From: Hydnum rufescens UP504 | Taxonomy: Eukaryota; Basidiomycota; Agaricomycetes; Cantharellales; Hydnaceae | Direction: 5' to 3' | NCBI GenBank assembly: GCA_014904985.1 | Contig: MU128945.1 | Location: 248,001 to 312,000, forward strand | DNA: 64,000 nt | Shown here: piece after piece, positions 22,176 to 33,530 of the stretch | How the letters are laid out: each line of letters starts with the position of its first letter | How positions within the stretch are numbered: the first letter of the stretch is position 1 | Position numbers and translations under genes: made by a program | The notes under the pieces: model-generated | Told to the model about the DNA's origin: nothing | What the model saw: only the letters and a program-made list of their open reading frames with translations | The model's database searches: none

Positions 22176-24233
22176 ATGTCAGCCTTGGGCCTCGCCTGGT
22201 TGTTTGGCCCCCAGAAACAGCAGCTGGAGCAGACGCCCGCGCGCTCCCATTCCTACGAGGTGGACGAACAGACTCCAGAGGAGGCTCTTAACGCGCTCCT
22301 AGAGCAGTTTAAAACCTCTTCTCTCCCGCCCACTTCTCGTTTTGCAGGCGAACTCGATCCGCAGCGCGAATCCAACCCAATATCCGTCCTTGGTCTCTGG
22401 CGTCATGCCTTCTTTCTGGCTGGAAAAGGTCAGTTACAAATATTCACTCACGATCGCGATCTCATTCTTTCCACAGCAAAGGATCTCGCTGCAGACGTGG
22501 CTTTGTACCACCTCCGTGGCCCCCGCCGGCCCTCATGGGGTATTGAAATGACAATGCTAGCATCTTTTATGCATGGCCTGGCTGACCACACCCACCTGAC
22601 GGACGTGCCAACCCTGCGCGCTGCAATGGCTATCGGCGGGCTTATTCCTACTCCCTCGGACGCCCTCATAACGCCTGTCACATTTCGCGTCGAGCGGCGT
22701 CATCTGCGCGGGATCCTTGCCGAATATGACCGTCTCGAAAAGGGCACCCGCGAGATCTCCTGCGAATGGGTCGTCAGCAAACGACTGTGGCAGAGACTAC
22801 AGTATGAGTGGAAAGGAGCACAGAGTGCATCTCGCGGTGGACCTCGTATTGCTCAACCAAAAGTAAAGGAACGTGTCGTCCTTTTTCTCCATGGAGGTAT
22901 GTATCTTCAATTCTTCCCCTCCCCCACTCTTCTGACCCGCCCCAGGAGCATACTACACTGCATCCGCAGCCACCCACCGCCTAATCACTATCAACCTTTC
23001 TAAGCACATAGATGCCCGTGTCTTTGCCATCAATTATCGTCTCGCTCCCGACACTCGCTTCCCAGGCCCAATACATGATGCTGCCTCCGCCTACTTCAGA
23101 TTAACCGAAGATCTCAAAATCCCCCCCGGAAATATTATAATCGCCGGAGACTCCGCTGGTGCTGGTCTGAGCGTGGCACTAATGATGTACCTCCGAGATG
23201 AGGGATACCCTCTTCCCGGTGCCGCGATCCTTATGTGTCCCTGGGTTGGTTAGTGCCCCCTTCGCTATCCTATTCTACATCGCATTGAAATATTCAACTT
23301 TGCCTCCAGATTTGACCATGTCCTGCGCCTCATGGGATACGAATGCAGATGTAGACATCATAACATTCCCAACAGATCCAGCCGACCATATGAACCCCGT
23401 AGCATGCTACCTAGGACCCACACGGATGAAGGAGCTTATGACAAACCCCTATGCATCTCCTCTTTTTGGAAACTTTGCAGGCCTCCCACCAATGCTCATA
23501 CAGGCCGGGGACTGCGAAGTTCTCCGCGATGAAGTAACTCTTTTAGCCCACAAAGCAACCTTGGCTGGTGTCCAAGTTACTCACGAAATCTACGAAGATG
23601 CCGTGAGCGTTCATCTACAGAAAGGTGCCAGTGTTCCGACTCATCGGGGGCATTATGATACAGGTGCACGTCTTTCAATTATACCCCTTCCTAGATCAAT
23701 CCCGCAAGGCATTCCGATCCTGCCGTAACTTCGTCTTCAAAACCCTTCCCGAAATCCATCGAAAGCTGACGCAAGCACAGGCTGCCGAGCTCGGGGTCCC
23801 CTCTCCTATGACCTCCGAAGGCGGGTTGGACGAACAAATTGAAGTCGAATTGGAGAAGGAAATAATAGGGAGTGCCACCGCCACTGTTGTTGACGGGGTG
23901 GGAAAAACCGAGGCCCTCAGTGTGGCAAAGGAGCATGTATTCCCGTCCGATGACGCTGATAAGGACGACGATTCGGGATCCGATTCTGGGGTCGCCAGTG
24001 GAAACGCACATATTCGCACATATGGAACAGTCCAGGAGACAATCACTGATGAACCTCCGACTCAGGACGTCAACGTTCCTTTCTCCCCCCGTTCCCAAAC
24101 ACCGTCATCGGTAGAATCCAAGAGTGAAAGACCCCCTTTATGGAGAATATTCGCTTCCAAGTCTTCCTCCCATATTCCTACTCTCTCCAGCCACACGCCA
24201 TCGCGGTATTACCGCAGCCGTCGTTGCCGATAG
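22176..24233 (+). CDS. Alpha/beta hydrolase of the hormone-sensitive-lipase (HSL) group
   Basis: Predicted esterase or lipase. The ATG at 22176 starts MSALGLAWLFGPQKQ. The HSL-type oxyanion-hole motif LFLHGG ends one exon near 22,895 and AYYTASAATHR opens the next. The nucleophile elbow GDSAGAG is at about 23,150 and the acid region LPPMLIQAGDCEVLRDEV at about 23,500. The catalytic His lies in DAVHVFQLYPF after an in-frame intron (GTGAGC ... CAG, about 23,602-23,661). Introns also follow LFLHGG and MCPWV. A long acidic, Ser/Pro-rich tail (VFPSDDADKDDDSGSDSG) follows the fold and is unusual for the family. The stop at 24231 ends one frame, but another frame continues to about 24,525 (HPDMVHLMKQYVQSGP), so a final intron may extend the protein. 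The substrate is unknown. Confidence 0.82.
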
Positions 24234-26004
24234 ATAGCAAAGACAGCGATGGCTATCGACCGTCTCGTCCACCTCCGCAATCGCGATCGCGATCTTCAAC
24301 TTCCTCTGCCATACCCTCGCCGACTTCTCCACGTCGCTTCACTTCGAAACCATGTCACGTATAGCATCATTAGTACCTTCGTCAAATCTTTCCCCCCCAA
24401 TTCCAGAAGTTCGGACCCGCGCACGAACACGTTCTCATCCCGATATGGTGCACCTTATGAAACAATATGTGCAAAGTGGACCTGCTAATCGCACGACGAC
24501 TTATCAGCATTTACTTTCGCCATCATAATATTCCCTTCCCTCATCATCTTCTTCTTCCTTGTTGTCATCACGGATGCGATGATTGAATTTCTCGTAAGAT
24601 TGGTCTCTTACCCCACGAATTCTCTCTCTCTGATGTGCTTTCCATTTCTTTCATCCCTTTATTTCTTTTCGCTCGCCTTGCTAGACGTGATCCATCTTTG
24701 CTTCACTGCTATAGCCAACATCTCTGATAATCATTGTGATCATGCCTGTAGTTCCCCTCGCCAAAGCCCCCCAAACGCTTACATACCCCCCCCGGCTGGC
24801 CTCTTGTTCTTTCTTGACTCCATTTGTAAGCGATTAATCGTTAGCAACATACCAATCAATTGTGGTGTTACCTTTTACGAATACCGTGCTCTAAGCAACC
24901 TGTTCGTGCGTCGTGCTGTTTACTGGCATTGGCATGATTATAATTGCAATGAAGATGGAACCAGATCGCATAAGTACTAGTATGGAGCGTCGTTCTAGAG
25001 GTCCTGATTCGACGTTCTTATTTGAAGCCCCCCAGCTCCTTGATATCCCACGTTCTGCTTCCATCCACATTACCTTGCTTGTAAGATTAGCACAATTATG
25101 GAATAAACCTGCTCTAGCTCACAGAATAACCGCAATCCCCACACAGCTGGAAGGATTTTCAAGCAAGGTCTCCGGAACCCGCAGTGCCCCCGCCAAATTG
25201 TCCAAAATATTGCGAAAGCGACCTAAGCAAAACTGACTTTTACTTTCCATATGCGGAAAACGGAACGCAAAATTTTCCACCACACAACCCGCGCACAGAC
25301 GATTCAGTTTCCTCAAATACTGGCGGACCCGCCCAATTAAGGTTTTTCTTCAGACCACACTCGCGTAGGATACTTTATAGTACACTACCGGTCTTGCAAC
25401 TTTACTGTTGCCACACATTCAACACCATTCGATGATACCATCCCTGCTGCCTTTATCCGAGGCTGTCTCCTGCTCTCCTTTTTTTGAGGGGGGGCAGGAG
25501 GCTCGATGACAGATCCGGCTGTTCTTTATTGAGCAGTCGGGGGGCAATGTGGGGTCAGTCTGATGGTGCTGGAATTTTTATTCTTTTGATGTTAAACGAT
25601 CTAACCCTAACCCTATCATGTGACTTGACCTTCGTGAGCCGATCTTTGCCTTCAGTTTTCAGGAAGATCAGCGGGTGTTTGTACTATATCCACACACTTA
25701 GACATGCTATCCTATCTTTCTGAATTCAAAAGTGTGGAATAAGCCATGCTTTGGACGACCACAAGTCAAATAATTGTTGGCGATTGGAGTCTAGTAGTCT
25801 CCAGAAACATTTAATTTGGGAATGAACAATGGCAAATATCCATCTACTGCTCCGATACAGACGCCAAATACTAATAACGCACAAGCCATTTAAGCATGGG
25901 GGTTGCCCTCGAGATCTAGGGGTATCGTCCATAATCCAGCTAACGTGTGCGCACATCCACCCAGTCAAGCTCTGTGCACATACTCGGGAGCACAGAACGG
26001 CGAC
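24234..26004. other. Intergenic, no gene recognised
   Basis: The first 300 bases may hold the last exon and 3' UTR of the hydrolase. The rest shows no conserved motif on either strand. A two-unit TAACCC at about 25,603-25,615 is too short to be a telomeric tract. Confidence 0.45.
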
Positions 26005-28498
26005 TCACCGAACGAAGAGATCCAGGGAAACCTCTGGCTTGTCGTAGGGCACCATATGCCTGAAATTTACAGAGTCTCGTGAGATTTAAAAAAAAAAAAA
26101 AAAAAAAACGAGGTATGCAATGCGTAGGTGATTCAAGTGTTGCCTTACCCTGCATTATTGATGGAAACGTAAGTGTAGTTCCCCGCTCCAGAATGCTTGT
26201 TCCCGGCAGACTGGATGTGGCCGGAAACCTTGCCATCCATCGTCTTCCAGGGCTTAAGATGTGCCCTTGTAAACTCTTTCTAATCAAAGGGGAACAAAGA
26301 GATGTTAGGAGTCGCAGGCTAGTGAAAAAAATCAGACCGACGAGCCTGGAAGACGGATTCAAGGTCGAGCATCCAGTTACGATTGCCAATACTACAAAAG
26401 ACCTATATCAGCTCCCTGCAATCTACATGGGCCGATAATGGCATACAAATTGCACATGAAATCAGCATTCCCTTCAAGATCAACAATCCGCGTCATCCGA
26501 TGATCTAATCCCCGTGCATGACGTTGGACGTACCAGCGTAAATCAAGACACGGATACCGGCAGCCAAAAGCTCGGGCAGGGCCTCTGCGCTGTTGTGCAT
26601 CTTGTCACCCTGAATAGCCATGACGCGTTCGACGAGTCAGGGAAAGAGCCTTTGCCTCCATCTAAATGATGCGAACCTGAGTGGTGAATGCCCCATTGAC
26701 TTGCATATTACAAGACTGGAACGTCTGTTCAGAATCCACCCCGAGCTCCGCCTTGATAGTGTTGTTGTTGAGATACGTTTCGATCCAGCCCATCTGCTCA
26801 TAGCAGAGGTCGCCGTCTTTGGACCTGTCGCACTTCCGGCGAACGTCGTACGGGTTAAGTCCAAGTTGCTAGATATGACAGGTCTATGCGATTTATGCAT
26901 TGGACGAAAATTGGAAAGCACAGACCTGGAATGAACCATACAACTGTGAATCACAATACAGGCTGGCGGGCACGCTAAGGACACGTCGTAGTCAGATATG
27001 GGTTGCAGTTCCTTCAGGAGCCCATTGCCTCCTACCAGGTGAATCTGGAATCGAAGTCGTAGCAAGCTTTGATCAGCCGCTGACACGTTGGAACCTAGGG
27101 CACACACCGGTTCAGGGGAATTGCAAATGGGGACCGATGAGGATCGCATACCTTGCTGCGTAACGCCTGGCACTGTGGGCCATCAGGATCATCGAATACA
27201 GGGAAAGGCCGTCGCAAGCATACTCGGGGATACTGGCATATTGTGTGAATGGATCGCTCAGCCCGTTTCCGATTATTACCGAAACAAGATTGATGTGGAG
27301 CACGAATGGACGAGGTGCGAATGATATCACTTTATTTTGCTTATGGATCTCGGCTCCGAGGAGAGGAGCGTAGCGCCCGCCATAGCTATGGAAGTGATGC
27401 AACAGTTTACCCCAGAACGACCCGGAAAATAACCGAAGTCGTCTTACCTTTCGGCAGCGATGTGGAAAGGAAGCTTAGAGTATTGCTTGTATCGGTTCAT
27501 GAATAATTCTAGGAAAACCCAAACATCTTAAAGAGAAGAAAAGGTTACAACACGATACTTTAGTGTACCGGGCCATTAACATACCATGAGCAGCAACCGG
27601 GGTAGTGTCAACGGTGGCTCCTTCGGAGTATGAAAACCCAACGTTGACGGGCTGATATATGTAATGAGAAGTTGTAAGAATAAAAGGGGCAGTCTTAGAA
27701 ATACCTGATCAAGGAAAATCATCTATCATTTTGCAACCACGTCAATCACAAACCAGGAACACGAAAACATTTCAAGCACTTCCGTACGTTTGCGTGTGTC
27801 GTCCATGATTGTGGATTCAGTTTCGTGCTTTTCCCCCCATTTGCAATCGAGCAGGGACCGAGTTCGAACATGAGTCCAGTAATGCTGGAGCACCCAGGGC
27901 CACCTTTCGGGGACACGATGTCAGGGACACTCGCAAGGTATATGATACCAAATACCATTCATCCAGAGGACGACTGGCGCCTCGGAGGGTTCGACATCAC
28001 GACTTTCGAAGAACCTGTGGGGGGATATCCACCTCAGAGCTATTCCCACAACATGCGAGCACGGATATTCGATACCAGAAGAACAAATGCTTGCCGTCCC
28101 CGACGTCAAAATATCCAGAATATTGTTGCACAGTAGGATCGCAGATCTGGGGAGAAGTGACCCGGATTTGGTAAGAAGGGAACTCGGGGATCCGCACCAA
28201 CTCGTCTACGCATTCGCTGCTGAATAAGTCCGATCATGTAAGGTGCAGGTGTTGCATTGCACGTACAGACGATATCATTTTGTCGCGTAAATTCGCGGAT
28301 TTGGAAGTCCTCGTCAAGCATAGTCCAGCTCTCACCATTTGGTCCTTGGGAATCTAGGAGCGCCTCGTTGATGAACGCACTCTTGCGCCCATCAACAACA
28401 TCATTGGAATCAAGGAACCGATTCTGCGCTGTAGGGATTGTATGGGCGACCGCGGCAGTGACAGTGACAGCAGCGAGCACGAAGAGTGTTGTCCTCAT
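26005..28498 (-). CDS. Serine carboxypeptidase (peptidase family S10), secreted or vacuolar
   Basis: Removes C-terminal residues from peptides. The ATG at 28498 begins a signal peptide (MRTTLFVLAAVTVTAAVAHT) and a propeptide-like stretch. Family motifs follow: YSGYFDVGDGKHLFFW, APVVLWMN joined to GGPGCSSITGLMFELGPC, and KLPFHIAAE/SYGGRYAP. In the last of these the nucleophile Ser codon is split by an intron (GTAAGA ... CATAG near 27,384-27,448). NLVSVIIGNGLSDPFTQY comes next, and the final exon gives HMVPYDKPEVSLDLFVR with the catalytic His. The stop is at 26005. There are ten or so short introns; the last has a 21-base T tract (26088-26108 on the plus strand). The length fits the family at roughly 480-500 residues. 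The foldback element lies about 420 bp upstream of its start. Confidence 0.88.
26088..26108 (+). repeat. 21-base A run (poly-T on the gene strand) in the last carboxypeptidase intron
   Basis: Uninterrupted A run; on the coding strand it forms a long pyrimidine tract before the acceptor of the final exon. It is prone to length error. Confidence 0.7.
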
Positions 28499-28918
28499 GA
28501 TTGCGGCGAACGCGTACTGCTCCCTGCCGGAAGCAACCGTGCCGAAACGACTGTTTTAGGGGCTACTGGCCTCCAAATTCACCGGAATGCTGATGCATTA
28601 AGTCTATCCAGGAGAGACCCAGAAATACCTTTCAGAAGGGCCTTGGAGTAGTCGCATGTCCATGTGGTAAACTACTGCAGTCTTCTCACCGCCAAGCGAC
28701 TTGGAACACGCACAGTAAAACTTTACAGAGGGACTATCCAGGCTGCTGGGCCCGAAAGTTCACACTATGGAAGCAAGGGGCCGCGTATGGAGGAGCTCGA
28801 AGGCGATTCCAAAGAAAATCGGACCTGTCCTCACCACCCCCCTTTGTCAAAGTCATCGACCGATATTAAAAACTTGATCAAGATGCCAACAACAGCTCAG
28901 TGTATGCCGCCCAGTGTC
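28499..28918. other. Carboxypeptidase 5' region
   Basis: Presumed promoter between the carboxypeptidase start and the foldback element. No coding motif was recognised. Confidence 0.4.
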
Positions 28919-30009
28919 ACGAGTATACAGTCGATGAGTCCCACCGGCAATGCGGGCCTCGTTACCGTTGACGACGGTTACGGGGGACTCAACGCTGGGA
29001 CTCAGAGACCGGGCGAGCCGGGCGTTTTGCGGAACGTATTTTGATAATATTTCATTGAATATTGAATATTTTCCCTCCCTGTGAAATCAAACGAGTCCCA
29101 GCTCATCATCTTCACCCTCTGATGTCCTCGGAGAGTCGGAAATAGAATATTTGGATGTTAAATCCCCACAGTTAGGGGGTATTTTAGACTTCCAGGGTGA
29201 ACCACTGAGACCCACAGAATAAATTTAACATACTATTGTGTCTCTACACAATATCTACCCTCTTGAAAAGAAATCAGCAAATACTGGAATATTTAGAGAT
29301 TGAGTGGGGGGGCTACTGTATTTTGAATTTTGCGGGCGAACCACGGCGAACTAAGTAACAAAAATATTAGAATATTAGAGTCTCTATTCCCCTCTGCCTC
29401 TTCGAGAAAACATTGGAGCGATTGAAGAACATATGATTCCTCACAGTACCACTTGGTAGTAAGTAATAAGGTGGACAGTGTAAAACTCACTTAGTGGGGT
29501 CAAATGGTCTTCAATCGCTCCAATTTTTGCTCGAAGAGGCAGAGGGGAATAGAGACTCTAATATTATAATATTTTTGTCCCTTAGTTCGCCGTGGTTCGC
29601 CCGCAAAATTCAAAATACAGTAGCCTCCCCACTCAATCTCTAAATATTCGAATATTGTGCTGATTTCTTTTCAAGAGGGTAGATATTGTGTAGAGACACA
29701 ATAGTATGTTAAATTTATTCTGTGGGTCTCAGTGGTTCACCCTGGAAATCTAAAATACCCCCCAACTGTGGGGATTTAACATCCAAATATTCAATTTCCG
29801 ACTCTCTGAGGACATCAGACCGTGAAGATGATGAACTGGGACTCGTTTGATTTTACAAGGAGGGAAAATATTCAATATTCAATGAGATATAATCAAAATA
29901 CTTTCCGCAGACGCCTGGCGCCTTCGTCCCGGCGTTGAGTCCTCCGTAATGGTCGTCAACAGGAACGAGGCCCGCATTGCCGAGTGGGACTCATCGACTG
30001 TATACTCGT
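28919..30009. mobile_element. Foldback element: long inverted repeat with arms of about 500 bp
   Basis: The left arm 28919-29428 is matched by the reverse complement of 29508-30009, from the outer ends (ACGAGTATACAGTCGATGAG on the left, its complement on the right) to the inner ends (GGAGCGATTGAAGA / TCTTCAATCGCTCC). The loop is 79 bp. The arms differ by scattered substitutions and small indels, so the structure is aged and not a simple read artefact. The inner half is AT-rich. I find no open frame for a transposase and no clear target-site duplication. It is either a non-autonomous DNA transposon or a tandem-inverted duplication. Confidence 0.8.
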
Positions 30010-30100
30010 CAACTACGATACAGACTAATTCAGGGCATACACCTGAGGAATTCCCTGTACATCTTCTTTTGCTGCATGATCTACTTTCAGTCCTTTAATA

Positions 30101-32489
30101 TTACAAATCGGGCAGCTCTCTCGAGATCAGCCGAGACCTAAAAGAATTGAGGACCGTGAATATCAGGACGCATGATCGGAAGCCAATAGCCAAAGGGGAA
30201 CAAAGTGAATAACACGATCCAGGCACAATCCAAGAAGAGCGAGAATCCACTGACCAAGTAGTCTCACGCCACCATTCGTCCATCTCCATCACACGTTCCC
30301 AGAGCGTGTGCTCTGTCATTCCGTAGTGCTCATATCGTGCGCTCATATCGATGGCGACGCCAGTCCGCCGCGCCACTTCGAGTGCAGCCTTATTCTCTCC
30401 CCGCAACACTGTGGCCACGAAACACATCCACCCCAAATGTCAATTTACAGTGAAGATAACCCAACCAGAGATCGAAAAATCGTACCTTCCAGTAGCTCCT
30501 TCCTTTCCGGGAAGAAAAGCCTCGCCTCCAGGACCCCGAGTACAGCGATTGCCATTTTAAAGACAAAAGCGTCCCCCTCGAGGATGATAACGTCCCATAT
30601 CCGTGCACACACCTCGAATGGTAGATGTTCCAGGAAGAGCGCGTCCACCCACTCGGGGAGGTACAGCGATGGCGAGATTTGATGTTGCTTGAAGTTGAAA
30701 TATACTGGAGGTGTTTTAAGGAGTGTCAGAGAGTTGGTTACGAATGATATATAGCGATTGGCATGTGCATGAGGATGAACCTTTTGGCATTCCATCCGCG
30801 AGTAACGTATCGAATATTCTAATATAAATCACGTCTCCGTGAGCGATATACTGCCACTCCATGTCCAGTGGTTTCCTTGGCCAACTCATCCTCACCTATA
30901 ATATGCTTCGAGCTATTGTACCGGCGGAAAATAAAAGTGGATCAGGAATGTCAGAAAAATCCTGGTCCGGGTAATTAAAACACAGAAAGAAAGAACTCAT
31001 ACGTAATCTTCAGCACTATCCCCCCCATAGAATGTGCGAAGGCAATGTCTTTCGATTAAATTACGCATGGCGACAAATGCTTGTTCGGATGGCATATTTA
31101 TCACGAACATGGCTGCTATATTGGACACACCCCTGACCTGCCAAAAAGCAACGCAAAACGGATCAAGAAAAAGTCCCAATAGGAATCAATGGCCACACAA
31201 AGATCCATGAATAAGGATATTGGACAACACTGAAAGAGGCAGACGTACATAACCAAGTCCTTCGTCCGAACGTGCGACAACCCACGCACATAAAATATCT
31301 TTGAGGTCTTGATACAGGGGCCCATGCTCGGGATGAAATATTTGTAATGTCGGGAGAGTACGAATGATATCTTCCTCGATCATCTGCAGCACGTCTGCAG
31401 GGAAGGATTTTGACGAAAGCGCGCGCTTCGCACGAGCCAAACAATTTCGGAATGTGTCTTTCCTCCAGGCGATTCCCGATACGTTAAGTGAAAAAAAAAG
31501 CAGGGAAACGGACTGACGTGACCATCACCTTTACTGAGTGCCAGTCCATTCCCAATCGCCGAAAGCCACATCTTCCCCCGGAGTTTGGTCGGGATCCCAT
31601 TCCACCACGCGCGTCGCAGGTGGGGTTTACGCATCGCGGCACGCCAGTCCGGCACAATTTCGCGTTCCCAAAACGCGATAGTCTCGTCGACCGACATCTC
31701 GCGCGATCGCCTCCGCTCAGCGAGCTCGGCCTTCCGCCGCTCTTCCGCAGCACGACTCTGCTTCATCATTTCGTTCCAGTCGTGCAGATGTTTCAGGTCC
31801 TCTTCGCGTGTTTTGGGCGGCAAGTACGCGGGCCGAGTCCTACTCATCACTTTCTCGAGTGCGCTGGGCCCGCTTGACATTGTAGGAGCGTAAGGGCGCG
31901 GCTGAACTCCCACGACAGATGAAGATCTATATTTCGTTTGGGTCTGATCCGATTGCAGAGGTGAAGGGGAGGGTACAGGGTCCACTTTCATGTGGTACGG
32001 GGATATTGGACGTTGGAGAGAGATAGTGTGGTCTTGGTGAGACACTGCGAAGGGAGGAACCTACAGTGAGAGACGACGATACAGAGGGGGATAATGGTGG
32101 AGTGGGGGATATAGGAACGGGGACTTGGTGTGGGGAAAGACTGCTGGTCGCTGCAGGAGATATAGGGGGAGAAAGAGCAACGTTCTCAAAGCGCTCATGA
32201 CGCACAGCGTCGTCGCTGTTCGGATCTTCCACTGAGGGAAACGGTTCTGATACGATGGTCAGTGGTGGGGGCAAGTGCCGACCGTTTCGTGCACGACTTT
32301 CATCGTCTGACCTGGGCTCGATATCGGCGTGCTCGTCGTCGCTGTTCTTGCGGACAATACCCACGATGGACCCAATGTCAAATACACCTTGTCCTTCAGC
32401 CTCATCGCCGGAAGAGAATGCGTCCTCGAGTTCTACTGGGAGGCGGCCGGTGGCGAAACTACTTCATCGCTATTCTCGTCCATATGCAT
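30101..32489 (-). CDS. TBC-domain Rab GTPase-activating protein
   Basis: Stimulates GTP hydrolysis by Rab/Ypt proteins in membrane traffic. A disordered, Ser/Pro-rich N-terminal third (GIVRKNSDDEHADIE, ISPTPPLSPSVSSS) precedes a coiled segment (RRKAELAERRRSREMS) and the TBC domain, starting WWNGIPTKLRGKMWLSAIGN. The arginine-finger motif IEEDIIRTLP is intact. The second motif reads GLGY/VRGVSNIAAM across an intron, with Arg where the glutamine finger normally stands. The domain ends with LPEWVDALFLEHLPFEVCARIWDVIILEG and a last exon ELPDL-stop at 30101. It resembles the TBC1D12/14 type. The N-terminal frame shifts near 32,440 and 32,060 could not be resolved by canonical introns, so the start (ATG 32489) is tentative and indel errors are likely. 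Confidence 0.78.
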
Positions 32490-32599
32490 CGCAGTTTCGC
32501 AGAGTTCACACAGGATGGGGACTACCGAACGTGGATATATTATGTAAGACAAACAAGGAATACACAACAAAAATCGATAAAATATGGATAGGATCACAA

Positions 32600-33235
<636 letters not shown>

Positions 33236-33330
33236 TTCAGATACAGGTGATGAATAAACTTGAAGGAGAAGAGGACAAAGTTGGAGTGGTAGTGGTAAGG
33301 AAGAGAGAAGGATCGCGACCCGGCTCCAAA

Positions 33331-33336
33331 TTTATA
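33331..33336 (-). promoter_or_regulatory. TATA box of the H3 gene
   Basis: TATAAA on the minus strand, 96 bases upstream of the H3 start codon. It is the only good TATA in the 295-bp gap to the next gene and sits at a normal distance for a short 5' UTR. Confidence 0.45.
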
Positions 33337-33530
33337 TTCACTCGCGCCCAAGCACATCCAAACAAGTAAACAAAAAAACAAAACGTCACCTTCACGTGAT
33401 CGCTCCTACTCCACCCCCGCCTTTTACATCCCAAAATCATTGTGCAATCGTAGCCAACAAGGCATAATATTACCAGACTTACCATAGTTTCAAGTGCACA
33501 CAATAATCACAGAGGGGAGATACCAGCTAA

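Noticed and set aside
25603..25615. TAACCC repeat resembling telomere sequence
   Set aside because: Only two units in a gene-bearing region; expected by chance.
26088..26108. Poly-A run as the tail of a retroposed copy
   Set aside because: It lies inside the last carboxypeptidase intron, next to a working acceptor, and no retroposed body precedes it.
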